In this document: positions 42,179 through 49,655 of the stretch, piece by piece | How positions within the stretch are numbered: the stretch's first letter is position 1 | Layout: each line of letters begins with the position of its first letter | Assembly: GCA_963722815.1 (NCBI GenBank) | Contig: CAVROM010000003.1 | Span: forward strand, 620,001 to 684,000 | DNA length: 64,000 nt | Reading direction: 5' to 3' | Source of the DNA: DASQFQ01 sp963722815 | GTDB taxonomy: Bacteria > Actinomycetota > Thermoleophilia > Solirubrobacterales > Solirubrobacteraceae | Translations under genes and position numbers: made by a program | Notes under the pieces: model-generated | Databases searched by the model: none | What the model was told of the DNA's origin: nothing | What the model saw: the letters and a program-made list of their open reading frames with translations, nothing else

Positions 42179-42781
42179 TCAGGCTGCCCAGGAGAAGCCT
42201 GACTTCGAGAGCCCCGTCTTGCCCTCGTACTGGATCCCGAACGCGTTGATCCGCGTGCGCTTCGCCTCGGCCATCGTGAGGTCGGACCCGACCGGGTGGA
42301 ACATGCCGTCGAACCGCACGGGTCGTCCGTCCTGGACGCCGAACGGCACGATGTCCTCGATCTCGAAATCGATCGCGTCGCCGACGCGGACGCTGTGGCG
42401 CAGGCCGTCGTGGCGGACCTCGATCGGCGCTCGCTCCACGCCGAGCATCTCGCCCACGAGCGGCGCGAGCGCCGCCATCGGGCCACCGAGCTGCCCGCCG
42501 AACACCTGGACGAGCTTGTCGGCCTGCTCGTCGCTCGCCTGGTCGTCGACGAACACGCCGAGCTTCCAGTTGCCCTCGGTCATCACCTTCGGCGTGTCGG
42601 CGATCGCCGCCACCGTCAGGCCGCCAACGTCGGTGCCGTCAATCTCGCCCTCGCGGATGTCGAAGACGAGCGTCACGCGGCAGAAGTCGTACGTCGCGCC
42701 GTGGTCAAGCGACAGGTTGCACGGGCACATCAGCTCGCACGAGCAGGTCTCGACGTACTCGCCGGTCATGCTCCAGGACAT
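42179..42781 (-). CDS. DUF1326 protein
   Basis: The 200-residue protein begins with the family hallmark WSMTGEYVETCSCELMCPCN, which has a Cys-x-Cys and a Cys-x-Cys likely to bind metal. The rest is a beta-rich domain with VGDAIDFEIEDIVPFG. It is encoded directly upstream of DUF2182 on the same strand, the standard partnership. There is no signal peptide, so it is probably cytoplasmic. Function is unknown. Confidence 0.85.
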   Translation of the reverse strand: MSWSMTGEYVETCSCELMCPCNLSLDHGATYDFCRVTLVFDIREGEIDGTDVGGLTVAAIADTPKVMTEGNWKLGVFVDDQASDEQADKLVQVFGGQLGGPMAALAPLVGEMLGVERAPIEVRHDGLRHSVRVGDAIDFEIEDIVPFGVQDGRPVRFDGMFHPVGSDLTMAEAKRTRINAFGIQYEGKTGLSKSGFSWAA

Positions 42782-42882
42782 GGGCCACCTCCGGCTCGGG
42801 AAGGGAGGCTCCGATTGTCTGCCTCGCCCGCGCGCACGTCAACCGGCCGAAAGGGCACCGTGCGGCCTAACATCCGCAGCTG

Positions 42883-43134
42883 ATGTCGCGCATCTTCCGG
42901 CTCTCGATCGACGAGGAGACGCTCACCGACGAGCTGTTCGCGTTCGTCGTCGACCCGCGCTCGACCCGCTACCAGCGCCGCGTGGTCACGGAGCTGAAAG
43001 TGATCGCGCCGGGCATGATCCCCGTGATGGAGATGATGATCCTCGACGGCGTGGAGGAGCGGCGCTACGTGCGCGAGTACGTCAGCGCCGTGCTGGGCGA
43101 CGGCGCCGACCAAGACGTCTACTACGCCACGTGA
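42883..43134 (+). CDS. Hypothetical protein, 83 aa
   Basis: ATG at 42883 opens an 83-residue acidic protein: SRIFRLSIDEETLTDELFAF at the start and MIPVMEMMILDGVEERRYVR in the middle. No membrane segment or known motif is seen. Its stop overlaps the first base of repeat copy B (TGATG). Codon use matches neighbouring genes, so it is probably real. Confidence 0.5.
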   Translation: MSRIFRLSIDEETLTDELFAFVVDPRSTRYQRRVVTELKVIAPGMIPVMEMMILDGVEERRYVREYVSAVLGDGADQDVYYAT

Positions 43135-43301
43135 TGGCCGAGCCCACGACCCCCGCACCCGCCTGCACGCGTCCCGCGGCGCATGACGGCACCCGCCGAG
43201 AGCGGTCTGTGGCGCTGCCACTATCCCCCTCCGGCGTGCACCGTCCTGCATCCACGGGCCACGCACATCCGGGCACGGCGGCCGCCGCCTCGACCATCTG
43301 A
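43134..43301 (+). repeat. 168-bp intergenic element, copy B
   Basis: It is the partner of 18453-18620: same length, no gaps, about 87% identity by eye. It starts on the upstream stop codon (TGATG) and ends with TGATG, overlapping the start of the dehydratase gene. The identical blocks lie at 43232-43283 and around 43163-43183. The hairpin GTGGC-GCT-GCCAC is at 43209-43221. Of 18 changed codons, 17 change the amino acid, so a conserved peptide is unlikely. It may be an intra-operon RNA element affecting translation of the next gene. Confidence 0.85.
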
Positions 43302-44981
43302 TGAGCGACGACGCCGCTGCACGCCGCCGCGCGCGGGCCGCGCTGCGGTCGGGGGCCGAGCGCGCCGGCGCGCGCTCGCACTTCCGCGCCATGGGCATCG
43401 ATCCCGACCGGCTCGACGGCCCGATCGTCGGCATCGCCTCGACGTGGACGCAGACGATGCCGTGCAACCTCAACCACCGGCGGCTGGCCGAGCGCGCGGC
43501 CGCGGCGGTGGAGGAGGCGGGCGGGGTCGCGCTGACCTTCAACACGATCGCGGTCTCCGACAACCAGTCGCAGGCCACGCCCGGCATGCGCGCGTCGCTG
43601 GTCTCGCGCGAGGTGATCGCCGACTCGATCGAGCTGATGGTGCACGCGCACGACTTCGACGCGCTGATCTGCCTCGTCGGCTGCGACAAGACCGTGCCGG
43701 CGGCGCTGATGGCGCTGGCGCGGGTCGACCGGCCGGCGGTCGTGCTCTCCGGCGGGCCGATGCTCGCGGGCCGGCAGGGCGAGCGGCGGCTGACGATCCA
43801 GGACGTGTGGGAGGCGGTCGGCGCGCACGAGCGCGGGCGGCTCCCGCGTGCCGAGCTCGACACGATCGAGCGCGAGGCGTGCCCGGGCGCCGGCTACTGC
43901 GCCGGCAACTTCACCGCCAACACGATGGCGATCGTGGTCGACATGCTCGGCCTCGGGATCGTCGGCGACGGGCATGATCCCCGCCGCGCACGTGGAGGAG
44001 AAGGACGCCGCGGCGGCGCGCGCGGGCGCGCTGGCGGTCGAGCTGGCGGCGCTGCGGCACGGCGTCGCAGCGCTTCCTCGACCGCCGCGCGCTCGAGAAC
44101 GCGATGGCCGGCGTGGTCGCCAGCGGCGGCTCGACCAACGGCTTCCTGCACCTGCTGGCGATCGCCCGCGAGGCGGGCGTGCCGCTCACGCTCGACGAGC
44201 TCGCCGCCATCAGCGCGCGCACGCCGGTGCTCGCCGACCTGCTGCCCGGCGGGCGCTTCGTCGCCTCCGACCTGCACGAGGCGGGCGGCACCGCAACGCT
44301 GATCCGCGAGCTGATCCGGCGGCGGCCACGTCGACGGCGCCGCGCCGACCGTCGACGGCCGCACGCTCGCCGAGGCGACCGCTGGCGCGCCCGAGCCCGA
44401 CGGCGAGGTGATCGGCGAGCTCAAGCCGCGCGGCTCGCTCTACGCGCTGCGCGGCAACCTCGCGCCCGAGGGCGCCGTGCTCAAGCTCGCCGGCACCGAG
44501 CGCCGCGTGCACTCCGGGCCGGCGCGGGTCTTCGACGACGAGGCCTCGTGCACCGAGGCGGTGCACGCCGGCGAGATCGCGGAGGGCAGCGTGCTCGTCG
44601 TCCGCTACGAGGGGCCGGCGGGCGGCCCCGGCATGCGCGAGATGCTCGGCCTCACGTCGTCGGTCGTCGGCGCGGGGCTGGGGGAGTCGGTCGCGCTCGT
44701 GACCGACGGGCGCTTCTCCGGCGCCACGCGCGGGCTGATGGTCGGCCACGTCGCGCCCGAGGCGGCGCGCGGCGGCCCGCTCGCCGCGGTCCGCGACGGC
44801 GACGTGGTGACGATCGACGTCGACGCCGGCCGCCTTGACGTGGACGTGCCCGACGGACGAGCTCGCGCGCCGGTTAGCGGAATGGACCGTTCCGCAACCA
44901 CGCTTCGCGGGCGGCGTGTTCGCCCGCTACGCGGCCTCGGTGGGATCGGCGTCCGACGGCGCCGTGCTCACGCCTCCCTGA
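43301..44981 (+). pseudogene. ilvD: Dihydroxy-acid dehydratase family (IlvD/Edd), four frameshifts
   Basis: The protein is an Fe-S dehydratase that would make 2-oxo acids in branched-chain amino acid synthesis or act on sugar acids. The three cluster Cys are visible in TMPCNLNH, LVGCDKTVPAA and GAGYCAGNFTANTM. Downstream parts GSTNGFLHLLAIAREAG, LKPRGSLYALRGNLAPEG and TDGRFSGATRGLMVGHV are also typical. They lie in different frames, with shifts near 43971, 44065, 44325 and 44855, mostly one base in G/C runs. Restored length is about 560 residues, normal for IlvD. ATG overlaps the end of repeat copy B. Confidence 0.82.
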
Positions 44982-45865
44982 ACCGCTCGATCGACTCCGC
45001 CACGCCCTCGTCAGCGGGCGTGCGGTCGGGCCGCCGACGAGGTCGGTGAACGAGCGTCGAGTCGACCTCCGGCGGGAACGGCAGCGGGTCCGTCCCGTGG
45101 GTGATCTGCGCGCCGGGCGCCGCGGCCTCGATCGCGGCCACGATCTCCTCCACGGAGACCACCGGGCCGTCGAGGTTGTGGACCGACGCGCCCTCCGCGC
45201 GCGCCTCGCTCGGCGCGCACGAACGCCTCGCCGGCGTCGGCCACGTACTGCAGCTGCAGCGAGCCGCCGAACGGGATCTCGTAGGCCTCGCCGCGGGCGG
45301 CGGCGACCATCGCCGCGGTCGGCGCCGAGGTCAGCCCCTGGTCGCGGCCGGGGCCGTAGATCGTGTGCGGGCGCAGGCCGACGGACGGCACCCCGAAGTC
45401 GGCGAAGTAGCCCGCCGCCGTGCCTTCGTTGGCGAGCTTGAAGACCCCGTAGAGCGTGCTCGGGTACTCGGCGTCGGCCTTCATCGCCGCGATCGAGGAC
45501 GCGTACACCACGGGGCCCATGCGGTCGCCGCGTCGCCGCATCGCCTCGAGCACGTTGACCGTCCCCGTCACGTTCACCCGCGAGCCGAGCACCGGGTCGT
45601 CGCGCACGAACGGGACCTGCAGCGCCGCCAGGTGGATCACGTTGGTCACGTCGTGCTCGTCCATCACCCGCTCCAGCGCGGCGAGGTCGGTGACGTCGCC
45701 GTCGATCCGCCGCAGCGCCTCGAGCTCATCGCCGGTCAGCGACAGCCGCAGCCGGTGATCGCTGCCCCCGAGGTCGTAGGTGACGACCTCCTGCTCGCGG
45801 TCGAGCAGCGCGCGCACGACCCATGCGCCGAGAGCGCCGTAGGCGCCGGTCACCAGGTACGTCAT
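44968..45865 (-). pseudogene. NAD-dependent epimerase/dehydratase, frameshifted near its C-terminus
   Basis: The extended-SDR protein begins TYLVTGAYGALGAWVVRALL (NAD motif) and carries VIHLAALQVPFV and the catalytic YGVFKLANE with Ser in VVYASSIAAMK. After AGEAFVRA the coding moves frame (near 45212) to VSVEEIVAAIEAAAPGAQIT, and then again near 45045 and 45015 before ending ADEGVAESIERFREA. It probably acts on a nucleotide sugar or sugar acid. The 3' end overlaps the convergent dehydratase gene by 14 bases. Confidence 0.78.
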
Positions 45866-45868
45866 GAA

Positions 45869-46866
45869 TCAGATCTCCTTCGGCGAGTAATACGTGGACT
45901 TGGTGTACAGCACCGGGTCGTCCTCGTACTCCGGGCGGTTCTTCTGCGTGTAGATGTTGGCGACATGGAGGAAGAGCGGCTTGCCGTCGTCTCCCTGGTC
46001 TGCTCCGTGATCGTCGCCTTGCGCGAGAGCTCGAGCCACATCTCGGCCTCGGTCTTCATCGCCTCGCCCTTGTGGTGCTCGCCGGTGTCCTCCAGATAGC
46101 TGCTGAGGTCGAGCTTCACCGACTTGCCGTACTTGGCCTGCAGCGCGGTGGAGAGCGCCTCGGGGCACAGCTTCTCGGGCGCCCACACCCACCAGCCCGA
46201 GATCCCCTCGCTGTGCCAGGTGTCGTTGGAGTAGGCGACCTCCTCGGTCGGCGCGATCACGGTGCCGGCGCCGTCGCCGAACGCGCGGTCGAGCAGGTTG
46301 ACCATCGTCGCCGCGTGGCCGGCGAAGCAGGCCTGGAGCCGGATCCGGGTCTTCGGGGTGATCTGCCCGTCGCCCAGTGGCCTGAGCACGCCGTCGTGCA
46401 GCGCCTGCTGGAGCTCCTCGGTGGTGACCTTCTCGTTCTTGTCGGAGCTGTTGAGCGGGAACGACAGCTCGCCGGTGCCGCTTCCGTGCGTGACGAGTGA
46501 GATCTCGTCGACCGGATAGCGGATCGCGTTCAGGTAGTCGAAGATCCCGGACAGCGTCGGGTCGCTCATGTCCTTGCGCGTCACGACCTTGAGGAACGGG
46601 CTGCTCATCAGCGCCGAGGTGTAGTACGCCTCCGCGCTCTTGAGCGCGGCGTCGTCCTTCGGCCCGAGGATGAACACGAAGCGGGTGGGCGCGAAGTCGG
46701 GCGCGTTGTCGGCGACCGGCTCCCGCGCCAGCATCCGCGTCACCGCCCGGTTGCCCGCGCCGCGCTGAAGCGCGAGCATGCGCATCACCACAGGCGAGCC
46801 GTGCGCGACCGGCGCCGCCGGCGGCTTCGCCGCCTCGGTGGTCTCGGCCGCCACGCGCTCCCGCAT
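45869..46866 (-). pseudogene. Caspase-fold-like protein with an LQRGAGNRAV leader, frameshifted at the C-terminus
   Basis: After a short leader the protein has VMRMLALQRGAGNRAVTRML, a motif I associate with N-termini of actinobacterial DUF4157/eCIS-cargo proteins. The main domain has FVFILGPKDDA, then VDEISLVTHGSGTGEL and TRIRLQACFAGHAATMV. The order of a His-Gly turn followed by Gln-Ala-Cys resembles clan CD (caspase-like) cysteine peptidases. Near 45995 the frame changes to DDGKPLFLHVANIYTQKN and ends KSTYYSPKEI. No signal peptide is present. It is divergent from the DsrE gene. Peptidase activity is inferred only. Confidence 0.6.
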
Positions 46867-46900
46867 GGAGCGACGTTAGTCGATTTCGAGGAGGTCGCAG

Positions 46901-47266
46901 ATGGCTGGAAAGGTGCTCGTCAATCTCACCACCGGGATGGAGGACGGCGAGAAGGTCACGGTCGCCTTCCTCGTCGCGGGCGCGGCGCTGGGCCGCGGCA
47001 GCGCGGTCGCGATCTTCCTCACCCAGGAGGCGGTCCGGCTCGCCGAGCCCGGCACCGCCGAGGGCACGTTCTGCGAGGGCTGCCCGCCGCTCGACCGGCT
47101 GTTCGCGCAGTTCGCGGAGGGCGGCGGCGAGCTGCTCGCCTGCCCGTTCTGCGTCGACTCGCGCGGGCTCGACGCCGACGGCTTCGTGGCCAACGCCCGC
47201 GTCGCGGGCGCGACGCCGATGCTCGAGTGGCTCGGGGACGAGCCGGGGCAGATCTTCAGCTACTGA
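46901..47266 (+). CDS. DsrE-like family protein
   Basis: The 121-residue protein has a GGAGG ribosome site. Its DsrE-type Rossmann-like fold has KVLVNLTTGMEDGEKVTVAF at the start, ALGRGSAVAIFLTQEAVRLA, and Cys pairs FCEGCPPL and CPFCVDSRGL. DsrE-like proteins carry sulfur on cysteine or have unknown roles. It is divergent from the caspase-like gene, with 34 bases between, and is followed by the second effector-like gene. Confidence 0.8.
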   Translation: MAGKVLVNLTTGMEDGEKVTVAFLVAGAALGRGSAVAIFLTQEAVRLAEPGTAEGTFCEGCPPLDRLFAQFAEGGGELLACPFCVDSRGLDADGFVANARVAGATPMLEWLGDEPGQIFSY

Positions 47267-47332
47267 CGCGCCCGAACGGCTGCACCAACGCCCATTGACC
47301 GCCGGGCGGCGCCCGTGGGAGAGTCGACCGCG

Positions 47333-48217
47333 ATGCGAGAACGGCGGCGTGAGCCCCACCCCGAGCGGCCGGCGGCGGAGAAGCCGGTCCCGGCGCCGGC
47401 GCTCAGCAATCGCGCGGTCGCGCGCTCCATCGCCGCCCAGGCGGCCCCCGCCGGGCGCGGCCTGCGCCCCGACGCGGCGATCGCCCGCCTCGCCTCTCCC
47501 CGCCGCGCGATCGCCCGCACCGCCACGAAGATCGAGACCTACGGCACGTTCTCGATCGACAACTACGACCCGGTCGACTCCGACAAGGACAACGACACGA
47601 ACAAGAGCTGCGGCATCAACATCGACGTCACGTACACGCCGCCGCCCCACATCAAGTCGAACAAGATCGGCTTCGTGCAGATGATGAAGTGCCTCAAGGG
47701 CGACGGCACGCCGCTGCTGTTCGAGAACGAGAAGCCGCGCGCCACCGACGCCGCGTCGGGCGACGAGGGCTGGGCCGTCGACCGCCTCAAGAACATGAAG
47801 CAGGGCTACTACGGGATGGAGGACAACGGCACCGCGGGCGGCAACCTCAAGCTCGGCTCGCGCACGGACAAGGACACCGCCGTCGACGCCTTCATGCACG
47901 ACCGCATCTCGCTCGGCCGGCAGCAGGGCAAGACCGCCGGCTGCACCGCGATGACGTTCGCGATCGACATCGAGCACGGCAAGTACCTCGGCGGCTTCTG
48001 CTGGGGCTACAGCGTTGACGCCTCCGGGAAGGTCACCGGGAATTCGCTCGTCGCCGGCGAGATGGGCGACGTCCAGCGCGCCGCGATCAAGGCGTGGAAC
48101 GAGCAGGCGAAGAACAAGGACCGGACGAAGCGCAACGCGCCGGACCAGCAGCTGCTGCCGGAGGACCGCCCGCTCGGCGACTTCAACATCGACCCGAGCA
48201 TCAAGACAACGGCGTGA
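47333..48217 (+). CDS. Putative effector-like protein of unknown fold, 294 aa
   Basis: The N-terminal 60 residues are Arg/Pro/Ala-rich and disordered. They include ALSNRAVARSIAAQ, a weaker version of the NRAV motif in the caspase-like neighbour; both proteins start MRER. The rest is a distinct domain: YGTFSIDNYDPVDSDKDND, SCGINIDVTYTPP, GFVQMMKCLKGDG, KTAGCTAMTFAIDIEHGKY and LGGFCWGYS. I do not recognise it. The stop overlaps the next start (TGATG). The tail and coupling to a small partner resemble toxin/immunity pairs, which is inference only. Confidence 0.6.
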   Translation: MRERRREPHPERPAAEKPVPAPALSNRAVARSIAAQAAPAGRGLRPDAAIARLASPRRAIARTATKIETYGTFSIDNYDPVDSDKDNDTNKSCGINIDVTYTPPPHIKSNKIGFVQMMKCLKGDGTPLLFENEKPRATDAASGDEGWAVDRLKNMKQGYYGMEDNGTAGGNLKLGSRTDKDTAVDAFMHDRISLGRQQGKTAGCTAMTFAIDIEHGKYLGGFCWGYSVDASGKVTGNSLVAGEMGDVQRAAIKAWNEQAKNKDRTKRNAPDQQLLPEDRPLGDFNIDPSIKTTA

Positions 48218-48707
48218 TGGCGGCGGACGAGCTGGAGCGGACGCTCGACAGCGTCGACCCGTTCTGGGACGAGGACGCTGGCCCGATCTTCCCGCCCGAG
48301 GCGATGCGGCTGTCGAGGGCATCCCCGACGTGGAGCAGGCGCTGCTGCGCGTCGCGACCGACGAGCAGGCGCCCCTGGCGCGGCGCTTCGCCGCGGTCGA
48401 GGCTCTCTTCCAGGGCGGCTGGACGAGCTGGCGCTCGGGCCCGCAGGGCGCGGCGGTCGCGCGGGTGATGGCGGAGGCGATTCGCGCCGACGGCATCCAC
48501 AACCGCTGGGGGCTCCCCGATCACTACGTCAGCCGCAGCGGCACCGACCTGCTCTCGATCCAGGACGGCGTCGAGGCGGCGCTCACCCCGCTGCTCGACG
48601 ACGACAAGCTGCTGACGATCCACGGCGGGGAGACCGCCACGGTCGCCCACAACGAGGGCTACACGGTCGCCGACCTCGCTCGCTATCTGCTGGCGCAGCA
48701 GGGTTGA
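48217..48707 (+). pseudogene. Small soluble partner protein (possible immunity protein), frameshifted
   Basis: ATG at 48217 overlaps the upstream stop. The protein begins AADELERTLDSVDPFWDEDA, then shifts frame near 48310 to VEGIPDVEQALLRVATDEQA, LFQGGWTSWRSGPQG and LLSIQDGVEAALTPLLDDDK, ending ADLARYLLAQQG. It is acidic, about 163 residues when repaired, with no export signal. The acidic, small and translationally coupled character would suit an immunity protein for the upstream product. No family is recognised. Confidence 0.5.
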
Positions 48708-48747
48708 CAGCCGCCTCTTGGTCTGATGTCTTAGTCATGTGACTAAG
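48704..48747 (+). promoter_or_regulatory. Promoter with TetR-type palindromic operator, leaderless start
   Basis: TTGACA at 48704-48709 is a consensus -35 box; 17 bases on, TGTCTT is a weak -10. CTTAGTCA-TG-TGACTAAG (48730-48747) is a perfect palindrome that overlaps the -10 and the GTG start at 48739. Transcription would begin at or near the start codon, giving a leaderless mRNA controlled by the TetR protein encoded next. Confidence 0.65.
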
Positions 48748-49086
48748 ACGGACGCCGAGGCGGTGACGGACACGATCCTCGACTACTTCGAGGGCTGGTT
48801 CGACGGCGACACGGCCCGCGTGGAGCGCGCGCTGCACCCCGAGCTCGCCAAGCGCCGCGCCGGCGAGGAGCTCGGGCTCCTGACCAAGGCGCGGATGGTG
48901 GAGCTCACCGGGCAGGGCGCCGGCGCCGAGGACCGCGGCGACGGCCGCGTCGACGTCACCGTCCACGAGGTCTACGGCGACGTCGCCACCGCGGGCGTCG
49001 ACAGCGCGACCTACCACGAGTACTTGCACCTGGTGCGGACGCCGAGCGGCTGGCAGATCGCGAACGCGCTGTGGCAGTTCACTTGA
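48739..49086 (+). CDS. NTF2-like (putative lumazine-binding type) protein
   Basis: The 115-residue protein has the NTF2-like pattern of the lumazine-binding subgroup: DTILDYFEGWFDGDTARVERAL, HPELAKRR, VDVTVHEVYGDVATAGVDS and YLHLVRTPSGWQIANALWQ. Such proteins often bind small ligands or act as detoxification helpers. GTG at 48739 lies inside the palindrome. It overlaps the TetR gene (TTGA), so the repressor and this protein form an operon. Confidence 0.82.
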   Translation: MTKTDAEAVTDTILDYFEGWFDGDTARVERALHPELAKRRAGEELGLLTKARMVELTGQGAGAEDRGDGRVDVTVHEVYGDVATAGVDSATYHEYLHLVRTPSGWQIANALWQFT

Positions 49087-49655
49087 CCAAGACCGCCGCG
49101 CGCTCGGCCGCCGAGGCGGCACTGCTCGACGGCGCCGAGCGGCTGCTCGGCGAGCAGGGGCACGCCGGCATCACCACCCGCCGGCTCGCCGAGGCGGCCG
49201 GGGTCAACCACGGCCTCGTCCACTACTACTTCGGCTCCAACGAGAACCTGCTGGCGCGCGCGCTCGAGCGCTTCACCGAGCGGCTGATCGAGCGCCAGCG
49301 CGCGCTGTACGCCGCCGACGTCCCGTTCCTCGAGAAGTGGCGCCGCGCCATGCGCCACCTGATCGCGGACGACGCGACGTACGAGAAGATCTGGATGGAG
49401 CTGCAGGCGCTGGCCTGGAACGAGCCGGAGCTGCGCGCCCGGCTCGCCGACGTCAACGCGCGGTGGCGAGCGGTGCTGACCGAGGCGTTCGCCGAGCCGC
49501 ACCGCGCGCTCGGCATCGCGATGCCGCTCGACGCGCTCGTCTCGCTCGTCATCACGTTCAACCTCGGGATCATGGTCGAGCGGCTCGGCGGCATCGACGC
49601 CGGCCACGACGAGCTGCTCGCGTGGATCGACGGCTACCTGGCGGAGCGCTCCTGA
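49083..49655 (+). CDS. TetR-family transcriptional regulator
   Basis: The 190-residue protein has an N-terminal HTH (GHAGITTRRLAEAAGVNH, then GLVHYYFGSNENLLARALE) and a C-terminal helical ligand domain. TTG at 49083 overlaps the NTF2-like stop and gives the normal TetR N-terminus. It probably binds the perfect palindrome at 48730-48747 and represses its own operon. The next gene starts on its stop codon (TGATG), so the hydrolase-glycosyltransferase fusion is likely part of the same regulon. Confidence 0.9.
   Translation: MTKTAARSAAEAALLDGAERLLGEQGHAGITTRRLAEAAGVNHGLVHYYFGSNENLLARALERFTERLIERQRALYAADVPFLEKWRRAMRHLIADDATYEKIWMELQALAWNEPELRARLADVNARWRAVLTEAFAEPHRALGIAMPLDALVSLVITFNLGIMVERLGGIDAGHDELLAWIDGYLAERS

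Noticed and set aside
44968..44981. Overlapping 3' ends of ilvD and the epimerase as an antisense regulatory device
   Set aside because: Fourteen-base convergent overlaps are common in this compact window and both genes carry indels at their ends, so the exact overlap is uncertain.
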